This document shows positions 8,833-17,659 of a DNA stretch of 64,000 nt, in pieces; the stretch's first letter is position 1, and each line of letters starts with the position of its first letter. The notes beneath the pieces were generated by a model, which saw only the letters and a program-made list of their open reading frames with translations, did not search any database and was not told the origin of the DNA. The position numbers and the translations under genes were made by a program. The DNA lies in NCBI GenBank assembly GCA_949287525.1, contig CASEGL010000007.1:1-64000 (forward strand), given 5' to 3'. Source of the stretch: an uncultured Rikenellaceae bacterium. Lineage in GTDB: Bacteria > Bacteroidota > Bacteroidia > Bacteroidales > Rikenellaceae.

Positions 8833-8873
8833 GAGCGGAAAGCGCCGTCATGCGACCGGCCGCTTTTCCGCTC
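8833..8873 (-). terminator. Hairpin after rfbA
   Basis: Inverted repeat with GAGCGG/CCGCTC (8833-8838 with 8868-8873) extended by AAA/TTTT and GCG/CGC pairs, followed on the minus strand by TTTTCG. It would attenuate transcription between rfbA and rfbC. Confidence 0.6.
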
Positions 8874-8901
8874 CCGTATGGTTTCCTGACGCCTGACACC
8901 G

Positions 8902-9768
8902 TCACAGTCCCAGCAGATACCGGCCGTAGGGCGTATGGCCGACCGGCGCTGCCAGTTCGTGCAGCCGCCGGCGGTCGATCCAACCGTTTCGGTAGGCGAT
9001 CTCCTCCAGACAGGCCACCTTCAGCCCCTGCCGCTTCTCGATCACCTCAATGAAGGTCGAAGCCTCGGAGAGCGAATCGTGCGTCCCCGTATCGAGCCAC
9101 GCAAAGCCGCGTCCCAGCAGTTCGACCCGCAGCGCCCCCTCCTCCATGAAGCGACGGTTCACGTCGGTGATCTCCAGTTCGCCGCGCGCCGAAGGACGGA
9201 TGCCGCGCGCCACCTCCACGACCCGGTTGGGATAGAAATAAAGCCCCACGACCGCATAGTTGCTAGCCGGCTGCTGCGGCTTCTCCTCGATGCTCACCAC
9301 CCGGCCCTGCTCGTCAAAGCCCGCCACGCCGTAGCGCTGGGGATCGTTCACCCAATAGCCGAAGATCGTTGCCATATTCCCGCTGTCTACCGCCTGCACC
9401 GCCTCGGCCAGCATGCCGGTGAAGCCCTGGCCGTAGAAGATGTTGTCGCCCAGCACCAGGCAGACGCTGTCGTCCCCGATGAACTCCTCGCCGATCAGAA
9501 AGGCCTGTGCCAGTCCGTCCGGCGACGGCTGCTCGGCATAGGAGAAGCGGACGCCGTAGTCGCTGCCGTCCCCCAGCAGCCGCCGGAACAGAGGCAGGTC
9601 GTACGGGGTCGAAATAATCAGGATATCCCGAATGCCCGCCAGCATCAGCACCGAGATCGGATAGTAGATCATCGGTTTGTCATAGATCGGCAGCAACTGC
9701 TTGCTCACCCCTTTCGTGAGCGGGTAGAGGCGCGTGCCGCTGCCTCCCGCCAATACGATTCCTTTCAT
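8902..9768 (-). CDS. rfbA: Glucose-1-phosphate thymidylyltransferase
   Basis: A 288-residue sugar-nucleotide transferase. The signature [18 protein letters not shown] near the N-terminus holds the Gly-rich loop, Arg and Lys that bind d[11 protein letters not shown] contains the metal-binding Asp, and [14 protein letters not shown] is the sugar-binding block. It makes dTDP-glucose, the first step toward dTDP-L-rhamnose. Nine bases separate it from the nucleotidyltransferase-fold gene upstream, which suggests co-transcription. Confidence 0.96.
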   Translation of the reverse strand: MKGIVLAGGSGTRLYPLTKGVSKQLLPIYDKPMIYYPISVLMLAGIRDILIISTPYDLPLFRRLLGDGSDYGVRFSYAEQPSPDGLAQAFLIGEEFIGDDSVCLVLGDNIFYGQGFTGMLAEAVQAVDSGNMATIFGYWVNDPQRYGVAGFDEQGRVVSIEEKPQQPASNYAVVGLYFYPNRVVEVARGIRPSARGELEITDVNRRFMEEGALRVELLGRGFAWLDTGTHDSLSEASTFIEVIEKRQGLKVACLEEIAYRNGWIDRRRLHELAAPVGHTPYGRYLLGL

Positions 9769-9777
9769 GTCCTCCGG

Positions 9778-10872
9778 TTACAATTTGGGGTGCCGGTCGA
9801 ACAGCACGCCGTACACAAGTCCGGCGATCTGACCGGCATAACTTTTCTGATAAATAGCGTGATACTTCCACTGGTAGCGGAAGATATTGGATGTTTTTTT
9901 GAACCGTTTCCACCACAGGCCCTTGTTCCGGTTACTGATCGAAGCGTCGTCATACAGTATGGAATCGAGTATCCGCCCGGCATAGGGACTTTCCGCCACG
10001 ACAGCCGGATTGGTAATCCGCACGCCGCAGTAACGCACCGCCATGGTGTTCATGGCATCGACAAAGCGCCGCAGACGGTACCGGTCGCACACGGCATAAA
10101 ACCGTTCCCAGTCGAGCCGATGCTGCTCGGCCGCCACCAGACAGGCCCAGTCGTAGATATGACGGAAACGGATGCCCTCCAGCAGGAAGTGGGTCAGCGC
10201 ATGCCACGTCAGAAACAGCGCATTGAACATCAGCGGAGGAATCCCGATGCGGGTTCCTTCCACATATTCCGGTGCCGTGTCTCCAGCCAGCAGCCCCTCC
10301 AGCAGCCGCTCAAACTCCTTGACCCGCCGGCTGCCCCGAATGGCTACGCAAAAACGGTGATTCTCGATTACAACCCCCTTGTAGCGGATATGCGTATGCT
10401 TATAATCAACCGGCCGCTCGATTTCGGCACCGGCCGCTTCGGCCACCTCGTCGGCCTTGCTCCGTCCCTCACCGAGAAAACAGTCGAAATCGCCGCACTC
10501 CCGATGCGCCGGCACCGGATAATAGCGGCTGAATGCAAAGCCTTTCAATACGAAAAGTCGCAGACCGGCTTCGGCCCACCGGTCAGCCAGCTCGGCAGCG
10601 ACCATACGCTGTTTGCCGTAATGCTGAGCAATGCCTTCGGCACTCAACGCCCAACGCAGCTTCAAGGCGCGGGGCGGCAAACACTCCTGCGGCAGCCGGG
10701 CAATGACTTCCCACAGAACGGCCTGCAATCCCTGCCGGACAGCCATTTCGTACACCGCCGACCAGTCGGCCGCCTGCCATTGCGCCACTTCCTCAACCGC
10801 CGGCGCCGTACCGGGCAGCGCATGGCGCAGCAGTCCGAAAAACCGCTCCTCAACCTCTTTTGACTTCTCCAT
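9778..10872 (-). CDS. Nucleotidyltransferase-fold protein (PF14907-like)
   Basis: A 364-residue protein resembling the uncharacterised nucleotidyltransferase family often found in surface polysaccharide clusters. The active-site-like block is FVLKGFAFS (residues 107-115) followed by ECGDFDCFL (125-133), where Asp128 and Asp130 would be the metal-binding pair. A helical middle region (FLTWHALTHFLLEGIRFRHIYDW) is typical of the family. The substrate is unknown. Its place between UDP-glucose dehydrogenase (9 bp away) and rfbA suggests a role in glycan or glycolipid assembly, but that is inference from context only. Confidence 0.78.
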   Translation of the reverse strand: MEKSKEVEERFFGLLRHALPGTAPAVEEVAQWQAADWSAVYEMAVRQGLQAVLWEVIARLPQECLPPRALKLRWALSAEGIAQHYGKQRMVAAELADRWAEAGLRLFVLKGFAFSRYYPVPAHRECGDFDCFLGEGRSKADEVAEAAGAEIERPVDYKHTHIRYKGVVIENHRFCVAIRGSRRVKEFERLLEGLLAGDTAPEYVEGTRIGIPPLMFNALFLTWHALTHFLLEGIRFRHIYDWACLVAAEQHRLDWERFYAVCDRYRLRRFVDAMNTMAVRYCGVRITNPAVVAESPYAGRILDSILYDDASISNRNKGLWWKRFKKTSNIFRYQWKYHAIYQKSYAGQIAGLVYGVLFDRHPKL

Positions 10873-10881
10873 CCCGATTGT

Positions 10882-12192
10882 TTATTTTCCTATCGCGCTG
10901 TACCGGAACCCTTCCGCCACAACTTCGTCCTTATCGTAAATATTGCGGCCGTCTACCAGAACGGGAGCCATCATTGTCTTGCGCATGACCGCCCACGACG
11001 GCATCCGGAACTGCTTCCACTCCGTCAGCAGAATCAGCGCATCGGCATCCACCACCGCATCGTACATATCCCTGGCGTACACCACAACGTCACCGATCCG
11101 ACGCCGGCACTCATCCATGGCAATCGGATCGAACACCTTGACCGTCGCGCCGTCGCGCAACAGGCGGTCGATCACCACCAGCGCCGGCGCCTCGCGCATG
11201 TCGTCGGTCTCCGGCTTGAAGGACAAGCCCCACAAAGCGATCGTCCTGCCCTTCACGTCGCCGATCATCGCCTGCAGTTTGTCGCAAACGATCGTCTTCT
11301 GCCGTTCGTTCACCGCCTCGACCGCCTCGATCACCCGCATCGTGTAACCGTATTCCCTGCCCGTCCGCGCCAGCGCCTTCACATCTTTCGGGAAACACGA
11401 TCCGCCGTACCCGCAACCGGCATAGAGGAATTTCGAACCGATCCGCGAATCGGTTCCGATGCCCTTGCGCACCATATCGACATTCGCTCCCAGCAGATCG
11501 CACAGGTTGGCGATGTCGTTCATGAACGAGATCCGCGTCGCCAGCATGGCATTGGCGGCATACTTGGTCATCTCGGCCGAAGGAATATCCATGAAATAGA
11601 CCCGGAAGTTATTCACGAGGAAAGGCCGGTACAGTTTGGACAATACTTCACGGGCGCGCTCGCTCTCGGTGCCGACCACCACCCGGTCGGGCGACATGAA
11701 GTCCTTGATGGCGGCACCCTCCTTCAGAAATTCCGGATTGGAGGCCACATCGAATTCGACCCGCACGCCGCGCCGGTCCAGCTCTTCCTGAACGGCTGCC
11801 TTCACCTTCTGCGCCGTACCCACCGGCACGGTCGATTTGGTCACGAGAATCGTATATTTGTTGATGTGGCGTCCGAATTCACGTGCCACGGCCAGCACAT
11901 ACTGCAGGTCGGCCGAGCCATCCTCGTCGGGCGGCGTACCCACGGCCGAGAAGACCACCTCCACATCATCGAGACAACCGGCCAGATCGGTCGTGAAATG
12001 GAGACGGCCGGCCTCTACGTTGCGCCGCACCATCTCCTCCAGACCGGGTTCGTAGATCGGCATCTCGCCCTGCAGGAGTTTCCGAATTTTCCCTTCATCG
12101 ACATCGACACAGGTCACGTCAATGCCCATCTCCGCAAAACACGTTCCGGAGACCAACCCTACATATCCGGTTCCAACAACAACTATACGCAT
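10882..12192 (-). CDS. ugd: UDP-glucose 6-dehydrogenase
   Basis: A 436-residue enzyme oxidising UDP-glucose to UDP-glucuronate with two NAD+. The N-terminal dinucleotide loop is GTGYVGL (7-13), TKSTVPVGT (118-126) is the substrate loop, and the catalytic Cys266 lies in GYGGSCFPKD. UDP-glucuronate feeds acidic capsule, O-antigen or glycolipid synthesis, in line with the rhamnose genes that follow. It is 36 bp after the cardiolipin synthase gene. Confidence 0.95.
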   Translation of the reverse strand: MRIVVVGTGYVGLVSGTCFAEMGIDVTCVDVDEGKIRKLLQGEMPIYEPGLEEMVRRNVEAGRLHFTTDLAGCLDDVEVVFSAVGTPPDEDGSADLQYVLAVAREFGRHINKYTILVTKSTVPVGTAQKVKAAVQEELDRRGVRVEFDVASNPEFLKEGAAIKDFMSPDRVVVGTESERAREVLSKLYRPFLVNNFRVYFMDIPSAEMTKYAANAMLATRISFMNDIANLCDLLGANVDMVRKGIGTDSRIGSKFLYAGCGYGGSCFPKDVKALARTGREYGYTMRVIEAVEAVNERQKTIVCDKLQAMIGDVKGRTIALWGLSFKPETDDMREAPALVVIDRLLRDGATVKVFDPIAMDECRRRIGDVVVYARDMYDAVVDADALILLTEWKQFRMPSWAVMRKTMMAPVLVDGRNIYDKDEVVAEGFRYSAIGK

Positions 12193-12228
12193 CCCAGTTT
12201 ATTTCTTGCATTCACACACAACGCCCCC

Positions 12229-13701
12229 TCACAGCAGCGGACTGGCGAGGCGGGCCACCGATTCGTAGACGGCATGAAGGGTCGGACGATCCAGCCAGCG
12301 CCCCCGCGTGATCCGTTCGCTGTCCTCGATGTCGGTCAGGAACGACCGCCGCAGTTCGGCCGTAATCCGCGGGTCATACATGATCGCCGACACCTCGAAG
12401 TTGTCCTCGAAACTGCGGATGTCCATATTCGCCGAACCGACCGAACAGAAGTTGTCGTCCACGATAATCAACTTGGTATGATTGAATCCCTTACAGTAAA
12501 AGTACACCTTGATGCCGGCATCCAGCATCTCCCCGATATAGGAACGTGTAGCCCAATAGACGATCTTGCTGTCCGACCGGCTGGGCAGGATGATCCGTAC
12601 GTCCACGCCGCTCAATGCCGCTACCTTCAGCGCCGTCAGGATGGACTGATTGGGCAGGAAATAGGGGGTGGAAATGTAGATCGAACGCCGCGCACGACTG
12701 ATTGCGGCAAAAAAGGCCTGCATGATGGAGGCCCAGTCGGAATCGGGACCCGACGAGGCGATCTGCATCGGCGAACGCGACGTCACCCGACTCTTCGGAA
12801 AATACTTTTCATCGCTCAGCATCTCCTTGCCGCTGACGAAATACCAGTCGGTCATAAAGATAGCCTGCAGCATATTGACGGCATCGCCCTCGATCCGCAG
12901 GTGCATGTCCCTCCACTCTCCGAAAGAAGTCCCCTTAATATACCGGTCAGCCACATTGATGCCGCCCGTAAAGCCGATCCGGCCGTCGATGACGACAATC
13001 TTGCGGTGGTTGCGATTATTGAGTTTGCTGGTCAGCCAGGGAAAAGCGACCGGCATGAAACAGCAGACCTGGATGCCGTGGCTGCGCAGACGGCGCACAT
13101 CGCGCCTTTTCAGCCCCCAGCTTCCCACATCATCGTAGATCAGCCGCACCTCTACCCCTTCAGCGGCCTTCTGTTCAAGCAAAGCGATCAACTGCCGGCC
13201 GATCTCGTCCTGCTCTATAATGTAGTACTCCAGATGGATCGACGACCTCGCCCCGCGGATGGCCTCGAACAGCGCATCGAACTTTTCCCGTCCTCCGGAG
13301 AGGATCTGCACCTCGTTGCGCACGGTCAGCAGCGCGCGGTTGTTGTTCAGCAGCAGGGTGATGATGTCCTTGCGCGCCTCGACGGACTCGATATGCTGGA
13401 TGTCGGGATCGACCAGATCGCGCAGCTGCACCCGGCACAGGCGGTCGATCTGCTTGAAGTCGTCGATCTCCTTGCGGTTGAATATTTTTTCCTTGCGGTA
13501 GTTCCGGCCGAACACGACATAAAAGATCAGGCCGGCCACCGGCAGCAGCGTCACCACCAGGATCCACGACATCGCCTTGACCGGATCACGCCGGTCATTG
13601 ACGATCACGATGACCGTGGCGGCGACGATCAGCACATACAGGATCGCGATTACGCTCTTGACATTCGCCAAAGATATTATAGCAAACCAGACTCCGAACA
13701 T
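12229..13701 (-). CDS. cls: Cardiolipin synthase
   Basis: A 490-residue membrane phospholipase D-family enzyme. The start at 13701 (MFGVWF) is chosen because a TATATTTG promoter element lies at 13730-13737, inside the longer open frame; the extension to 13848 is arginine-rich and unconvincing. Two N-terminal transmembrane helices are followed by two HKD motifs: His232/Lys234/Asp239 in NHRKIVVIDG and His408/Lys410/Asp415 in NHTKLIIVDD. It condenses phosphatidylglycerol (or PG and PE) into cardiolipin at the inner membrane. It heads the minus-strand envelope cluster. Confidence 0.94.
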   Translation of the reverse strand: MFGVWFAIISLANVKSVIAILYVLIVAATVIVIVNDRRDPVKAMSWILVVTLLPVAGLIFYVVFGRNYRKEKIFNRKEIDDFKQIDRLCRVQLRDLVDPDIQHIESVEARKDIITLLLNNNRALLTVRNEVQILSGGREKFDALFEAIRGARSSIHLEYYIIEQDEIGRQLIALLEQKAAEGVEVRLIYDDVGSWGLKRRDVRRLRSHGIQVCCFMPVAFPWLTSKLNNRNHRKIVVIDGRIGFTGGINVADRYIKGTSFGEWRDMHLRIEGDAVNMLQAIFMTDWYFVSGKEMLSDEKYFPKSRVTSRSPMQIASSGPDSDWASIMQAFFAAISRARRSIYISTPYFLPNQSILTALKVAALSGVDVRIILPSRSDSKIVYWATRSYIGEMLDAGIKVYFYCKGFNHTKLIIVDDNFCSVGSANMDIRSFEDNFEVSAIMYDPRITAELRRSFLTDIEDSERITRGRWLDRPTLHAVYESVARLASPLL

Positions 13702-13729
13702 ACGCTCTGACGGGAAACGCTTTGAAGAA

Positions 13730-13737
13730 CAAATATA
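13730..13737 (-). promoter_or_regulatory. -7 element of cls
   Basis: TATATTTG on the minus strand, about 29 bases upstream of the chosen cls ATG. The -33 element is not evident. It supports the shorter cls start. Confidence 0.6.
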
Positions 13738-13831
13738 AGCATCCTTCCGGATATTCGCACGGACTCCGCACTTTTTAACTCGCTCCGCAGGCGGCGGCAG
13801 GCGGTCGGGGCAAAATAACCGGCCGAAGCGA

Positions 13832-13863
13832 TTTGTTTTTCTCGACATAAATCCCTATTTTTG
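13832..13863 (+). promoter_or_regulatory. Consensus promoter far upstream of greA
   Basis: TTTG at 13832-13835, 20 bp spacer, TATTTTTG at 13856-13863: an excellent Bacteroidota promoter on the plus strand. Transcription from about 13870 would give a leader of roughly 255 nt before greA at 14125. The stretch holds no recognised RNA motif. A 33-codon frame starting at 13884 is rich in Arg/Ala and not convincing as a gene. Confidence 0.72.
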
Positions 13864-14124
13864 TCTCCGTATTTGAAACGGTCATGCAAAGAGGGTTCCG
13901 GCAGCGGAATTCTTTTTTTACATATATACCGGCCGGTTTCGCAATACAAGACCGCAACGGCCGCGCAGGCCGTGCCGCCGCCTGAGCTTTTCGCATGAGT
14001 TCGGCAGCCGTTTCCCCTGAGGGGGCAAACGAGTCTCCGCCGCTCCCGGAAAGGTCAGGACTTTTTTATGATTACGTTGTAATGTTTAACCAATACGATC
14101 GGCCGCTGTGCCGATACTGAAATT

Positions 14125-14598
14125 ATGGCAGAAGTGACCTACATGACCCGTGAGGGGTACAACAAACTGAAAGCGGAGCTGGAACACATGCGTGCCGTCG
14201 AACGTCCGGCAGCCGCCGCAGCCATTGCCGAGGCCCGCGACAAAGGCGACCTTTCGGAAAACGCGGAGTACGACGCCGCCAAAGAGGCTCAGGCCATGCT
14301 GGAGATGCGCATCGCCAACATGGAGGCGACGCTGGCCGGCGTGCGCATCCTCGACGGTTCGCACGTAAATACCGACAAGATACAAATTCTCAGCAAGGTG
14401 AAACTGCTGAACCACACCACCAAGAAAGAGGTGGAATACACCATCGTCTCCGAGAAGGAGGCCAACCTGAAGGCCGGAAAACTGTCGATCGGCACCCCCA
14501 TCGCCCAGGCGCTGCTGGGTCACAAGAAGGGAGACAAGGTAGAAGTGCGCGTTCCCGCAGGCCTGATCTGCTTCGAGATCCTGGACATCTCGTTCTGA
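14125..14598 (+). CDS. greA: Transcription elongation factor GreA
   Basis: A 157-residue protein of normal GreA length. The N-terminal coiled-coil contains the acidic tip motif DKGDLSENAEYDAAKE (about residues 42-57), whose Asp/Glu residues stimulate transcript cleavage by backtracked RNA polymerase. The C-terminal FKBP-like domain ends with SIGTPIAQALLGHKKGD. It rescues stalled RNA polymerase. It is followed by a very strong terminator and seems monocistronic. Confidence 0.97.
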   Translation: MAEVTYMTREGYNKLKAELEHMRAVERPAAAAAIAEARDKGDLSENAEYDAAKEAQAMLEMRIANMEATLAGVRILDGSHVNTDKIQILSKVKLLNHTTKKEVEYTIVSEKEANLKAGKLSIGTPIAQALLGHKKGDKVEVRVPAGLICFEILDISF

Positions 14599-14621
14599 CG
14601 GAAAAAGACGCCGACTACTGC

Positions 14622-14660
14622 AACAGCAGGCATCCGTTCGCGGATGCCTGCTGTTTTTTT
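14622..14660 (+). terminator. Terminator of greA
   Basis: A perfect 15-bp stem (14622-14636 with 14641-14655), TTCG loop and a run of T residues: a textbook intrinsic terminator starting 23 bases after the greA stop. Confidence 0.95.
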
Positions 14661-14743
14661 ATCGAACCGTCCGGCTCGTCCATGCAGCGGGAAGCCCTTT
14701 CCGCCCGCCTCTTCTTCCGGATGGCGGCATCCGTGCCGGGAAT

Positions 14744-14788
14744 ATAATATTTCCGTAACAGAACGGTAACATGAGGATTTTTCCTTTG
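14744..14788 (+). promoter_or_regulatory. Pho-box-like direct repeats and -7 element before the TonB receptor
   Basis: GTAACA occurs at 14755-14760 and again at 14766-14771, exactly 11 bp apart. A weaker third copy (ATAATA, 4 of 6 matches) sits 11 bp further upstream at 14744-14749. Ten bases after the last repeat is TTCCTTTG (14781-14788), one mismatch from TAnnTTTG. The array occupies the place of the -33 element, the geometry of an activator-dependent Pho promoter. Binding by a PhoB/PhoP-type regulator is inferred. Confidence 0.6.
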
Positions 14789-14814
14789 CGGCGTCACAAT
14801 GCAATGATCTTTTT

Positions 14815-17619
14815 ATGAGAAAACATTTACTCTTTGTTCTCTGTTGCTTCCTGATGTTCGGGAATGCGATTGCCCAGGAAACCGGTCTGATTTCCGGTAC
14901 CGTCCGCAGCGCCATCGACGGCACGACTCTGCCCGGCGCCGTGTTGAAACTGGACAAGTTCAACCGATACACCGTATCGGGTTACAACGGCTACTACGAA
15001 TTCCTCAACGTCCCTGTCGGCGATTATACGGTCGAGGTCGAATACCTGGGCTTCGAGACCACCGCCCAGCCGGCCACCGTCACCGCCCAGGGCAACACGG
15101 TGGTCAATTTCTCGATGGCCGAAGGTTCGCAGGAGATTGCCGCCGTCGTGGTCATGGGCGACATGATGCGCGGCCAGGCCAAAGCGCTGAACCAGCAGAA
15201 GACCAATGCCAACATCACCAATATGATCTCGGCCGACCAGGTGGGCCGCTTCCCCGACTCGAACATCGGCGACGCCCTCAAACGCGTATCGGGCATCACG
15301 ATGCAGAATGACCAGGGCGAGGCGCGCAACATCATCGTGCGCGGCCTGGCGTCCGAGCTGAACTCCGTCACCCTCAACGGCAACCGTATTCCCTCGGCCG
15401 AGGGCGACAACCGCAAGGTGCAGATGGACCTGATCCCGTCGGACATGGTCCAGACCATTGCGGTCAACAAGACCCTGACGCCCGACATGGATGCCGACGC
15501 CATCGGCGGCTCGGTAAACCTGATTACCCGTGCGGCCGGCGGCGGCCAGCGCATCTCGCTGATGCTCTCCGGCGGCTACAACCCCATCCGCAACGGAGCG
15601 ACCGGTTCGGGTTCGTTCGTATACGGCAACCGCTTCTTCAAGGACAAGCTGGGCATCGTCCTCAGCGCGGCCTACATGAACAAGACCTACGGTTCGGACA
15701 ACATCGAAGCCGTATGGGCCGAGGGTGACAACGACGAGGTGTATGTCGAGGAGATGGACGTCCGCAAATACGACGTGCAGCGCATCCGCCGCAGCGCCAA
15801 CCTCAATGCCGACTGGCGCATCAACGACCGCAACACGCTGGCGCTGGATGTGATGTACAACTGGCGCGATGACCGCGAGAACCGCTACCGCACCCAGTAC
15901 AAAGACATCGAAAGCGACGGCGCCGGCGGCTACACAGGCGAGATCGTCCGCGAGACCAAGGGCGGTATCGACGACTGCCGCAACAAGGGCAGCCGCCTGG
16001 AGGACCAGCGCGTACAGAGCTACGCCCTCACGGGTACCCACCTGCTCTCCCCGAAAGTGGACCTGGACTGGAACCTGAGCTACGCGAAAGCCAGCGAGGA
16101 CCGTCCCCACGAGCGTTACATCGAGTACAAACAGGAGGGCGTCTCCATCACGGAGGATCTGAGCAATCCCCGCCTGCCCTACGTCACCTCGCCCGACCAG
16201 GACTATTCGCTGTTCGCCTTCGACAAACTGACCGAACAGCACGACTACACCGAAGAGGAGGAGTATGTGGCCAAAGTCAACCTGCGTCTTCCGCTCACCG
16301 TCATCCGCGACCAGAAAGGCCGTCTGCGCATGGGTCTGAGCGGCCGCATGAAGAACAAGATGCGTGACAACCGCTTCTATGAATACGTTCCCACCGGCGA
16401 GATGCCTTCGCTGGCCGACATCGACAACGTGGTGTACAGCAAGGCACTCACGCAGGGTTCGCGCTACGTTCCGGGCATGTTCGTCTCCAAGCAGTGGCTG
16501 GGCAACGTCGATCTCTACGACCCGACCCAGTTCACCGCCGAGGACGATCCGTCGGAATACCTGGCCGGCAACTACAATGCCCACGAACGCATTTTGGCCG
16601 GATATTTGCGGTGGGACCAGAATATCACTTCCAAACTGATGTTCATCGCCGGTGTCCGCGTAGAGAATACACACCTGAATTATAGCGGCAACTACATCCT
16701 CGACGAGGATTATGCCAACGCCGACTCGCGCGGCAACGTGAACAACTACACGAACGTGCTGCCGAGCCTCACCTTCAAATACGACCTGAACGACCGCACC
16801 GTCTTGCGCGCCGCCTACACGACCGCACTCGCCCGTCCGAACTACTACATGCTGGTTCCCTACGTGGACATCCAGCGCGACAAGAACGAGATCACGGCCG
16901 GAAACCCCAACCTGAAGGCCGCCTACTCCCACAACGTCGATCTGCTGGGTGAATACTACAGCAAGTCGGTCGGCCTCATTTCGGGAGGATTCTTCTACAA
17001 ACGGATCAACAACTTCATCTTCAACTACCTCGACATCGACTACACGGCCGACGAGTTTGCAGCCGACTTCCCCGGTATCGACAACCCGATCACCGACGGC
17101 AACCGCTGGGAGTACCTGCGCCCCATGAACGGCAACCACGTGAACATGTTCGGCTTCGAGGTTTCGCTGCAGCGCCGGCTCGACTTCTTCACCTCCCGCT
17201 TCCTGCGCAACTTCAACGTGATGCTCAACTACACCTTCACGCACTCGGTGACCAGCGGCATCTACAATGAGGACGGCGAGGAGCGCACCGATGTCTCGCT
17301 GCCCGGCACCGCTCCCCACATGGCCAACGCTTCGCTGGCTTGGGAGAACGACCGCCTCTCGGCCCGCATCTCGCTCAACTACACGGCCGGCTACCTCGAC
17401 GAGGTTTCGGGCGATGCCTTCGGCGACCGCTACTACGACGACCAGCTCTTCCTCGACGCCAACGTCTCCTACCGCTTCGGCAAGGGCATCCGTCTCTTCT
17501 TCGAGGCCAACAACCTCACCAACCAGCCCCTGCGCTACTATCAGGGTATCCGCACCCGCACCGCCCAGCTGGAATACTATCAGGGTACCTTCACGCTGGG
17601 TCTGAAATGGGACTTCTAA
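14815..17619 (+). CDS. TonB-dependent outer membrane receptor
   Basis: A 934-residue outer membrane receptor. Residues 1-21 are a signal peptide, about 24-105 a carboxypeptidase-regulatory-like beta-sandwich (SGTVRSAIDGTTLPGAVL), about 130-250 the TonB plug with IIVRGLASELNSVTLNG and DMDADAIGGSVNL, and the rest a 22-strand barrel ending in aromatic F. The plug resembles the Caulobacter-type TonB receptor group. It imports a substrate using proton-motive force relayed by TonB. The acid phosphatase gene 40 bp downstream and the repeats upstream suggest phosphate or an organophosphate as the nutrient; the ligand itself cannot be read from the sequence. Confidence 0.9.
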   Translation: MRKHLLFVLCCFLMFGNAIAQETGLISGTVRSAIDGTTLPGAVLKLDKFNRYTVSGYNGYYEFLNVPVGDYTVEVEYLGFETTAQPATVTAQGNTVVNFSMAEGSQEIAAVVVMGDMMRGQAKALNQQKTNANITNMISADQVGRFPDSNIGDALKRVSGITMQNDQGEARNIIVRGLASELNSVTLNGNRIPSAEGDNRKVQMDLIPSDMVQTIAVNKTLTPDMDADAIGGSVNLITRAAGGGQRISLMLSGGYNPIRNGATGSGSFVYGNRFFKDKLGIVLSAAYMNKTYGSDNIEAVWAEGDNDEVYVEEMDVRKYDVQRIRRSANLNADWRINDRNTLALDVMYNWRDDRENRYRTQYKDIESDGAGGYTGEIVRETKGGIDDCRNKGSRLEDQRVQSYALTGTHLLSPKVDLDWNLSYAKASEDRPHERYIEYKQEGVSITEDLSNPRLPYVTSPDQDYSLFAFDKLTEQHDYTEEEEYVAKVNLRLPLTVIRDQKGRLRMGLSGRMKNKMRDNRFYEYVPTGEMPSLADIDNVVYSKALTQGSRYVPGMFVSKQWLGNVDLYDPTQFTAEDDPSEYLAGNYNAHERILAGYLRWDQNITSKLMFIAGVRVENTHLNYSGNYILDEDYANADSRGNVNNYTNVLPSLTFKYDLNDRTVLRAAYTTALARPNYYMLVPYVDIQRDKNEITAGNPNLKAAYSHNVDLLGEYYSKSVGLISGGFFYKRINNFIFNYLDIDYTADEFAADFPGIDNPITDGNRWEYLRPMNGNHVNMFGFEVSLQRRLDFFTSRFLRNFNVMLNYTFTHSVTSGIYNEDGEERTDVSLPGTAPHMANASLAWENDRLSARISLNYTAGYLDEVSGDAFGDRYYDDQLFLDANVSYRFGKGIRLFFEANNLTNQPLRYYQGIRTRTAQLEYYQGTFTLGLKWDF

Positions 17620-17659
17620 CCGCTAACGTGACACACATTCAGAAAAACAGAGAAAGCAT

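Noticed and set aside
13884..13985. 33-codon frame in the greA leader
   Set aside because: Arg/Ala-rich, no conserved pattern recognised; could be chance in GC-rich DNA.
14827..17319. Long open frame antisense to the TonB receptor gene (minus strand, about 830 codons)
   Set aside because: It is a mirror of a strongly coding GC-rich gene with a biased third position; composition is Val/Gly/Ala/His-rich without motifs, and the plus strand clearly encodes the receptor.
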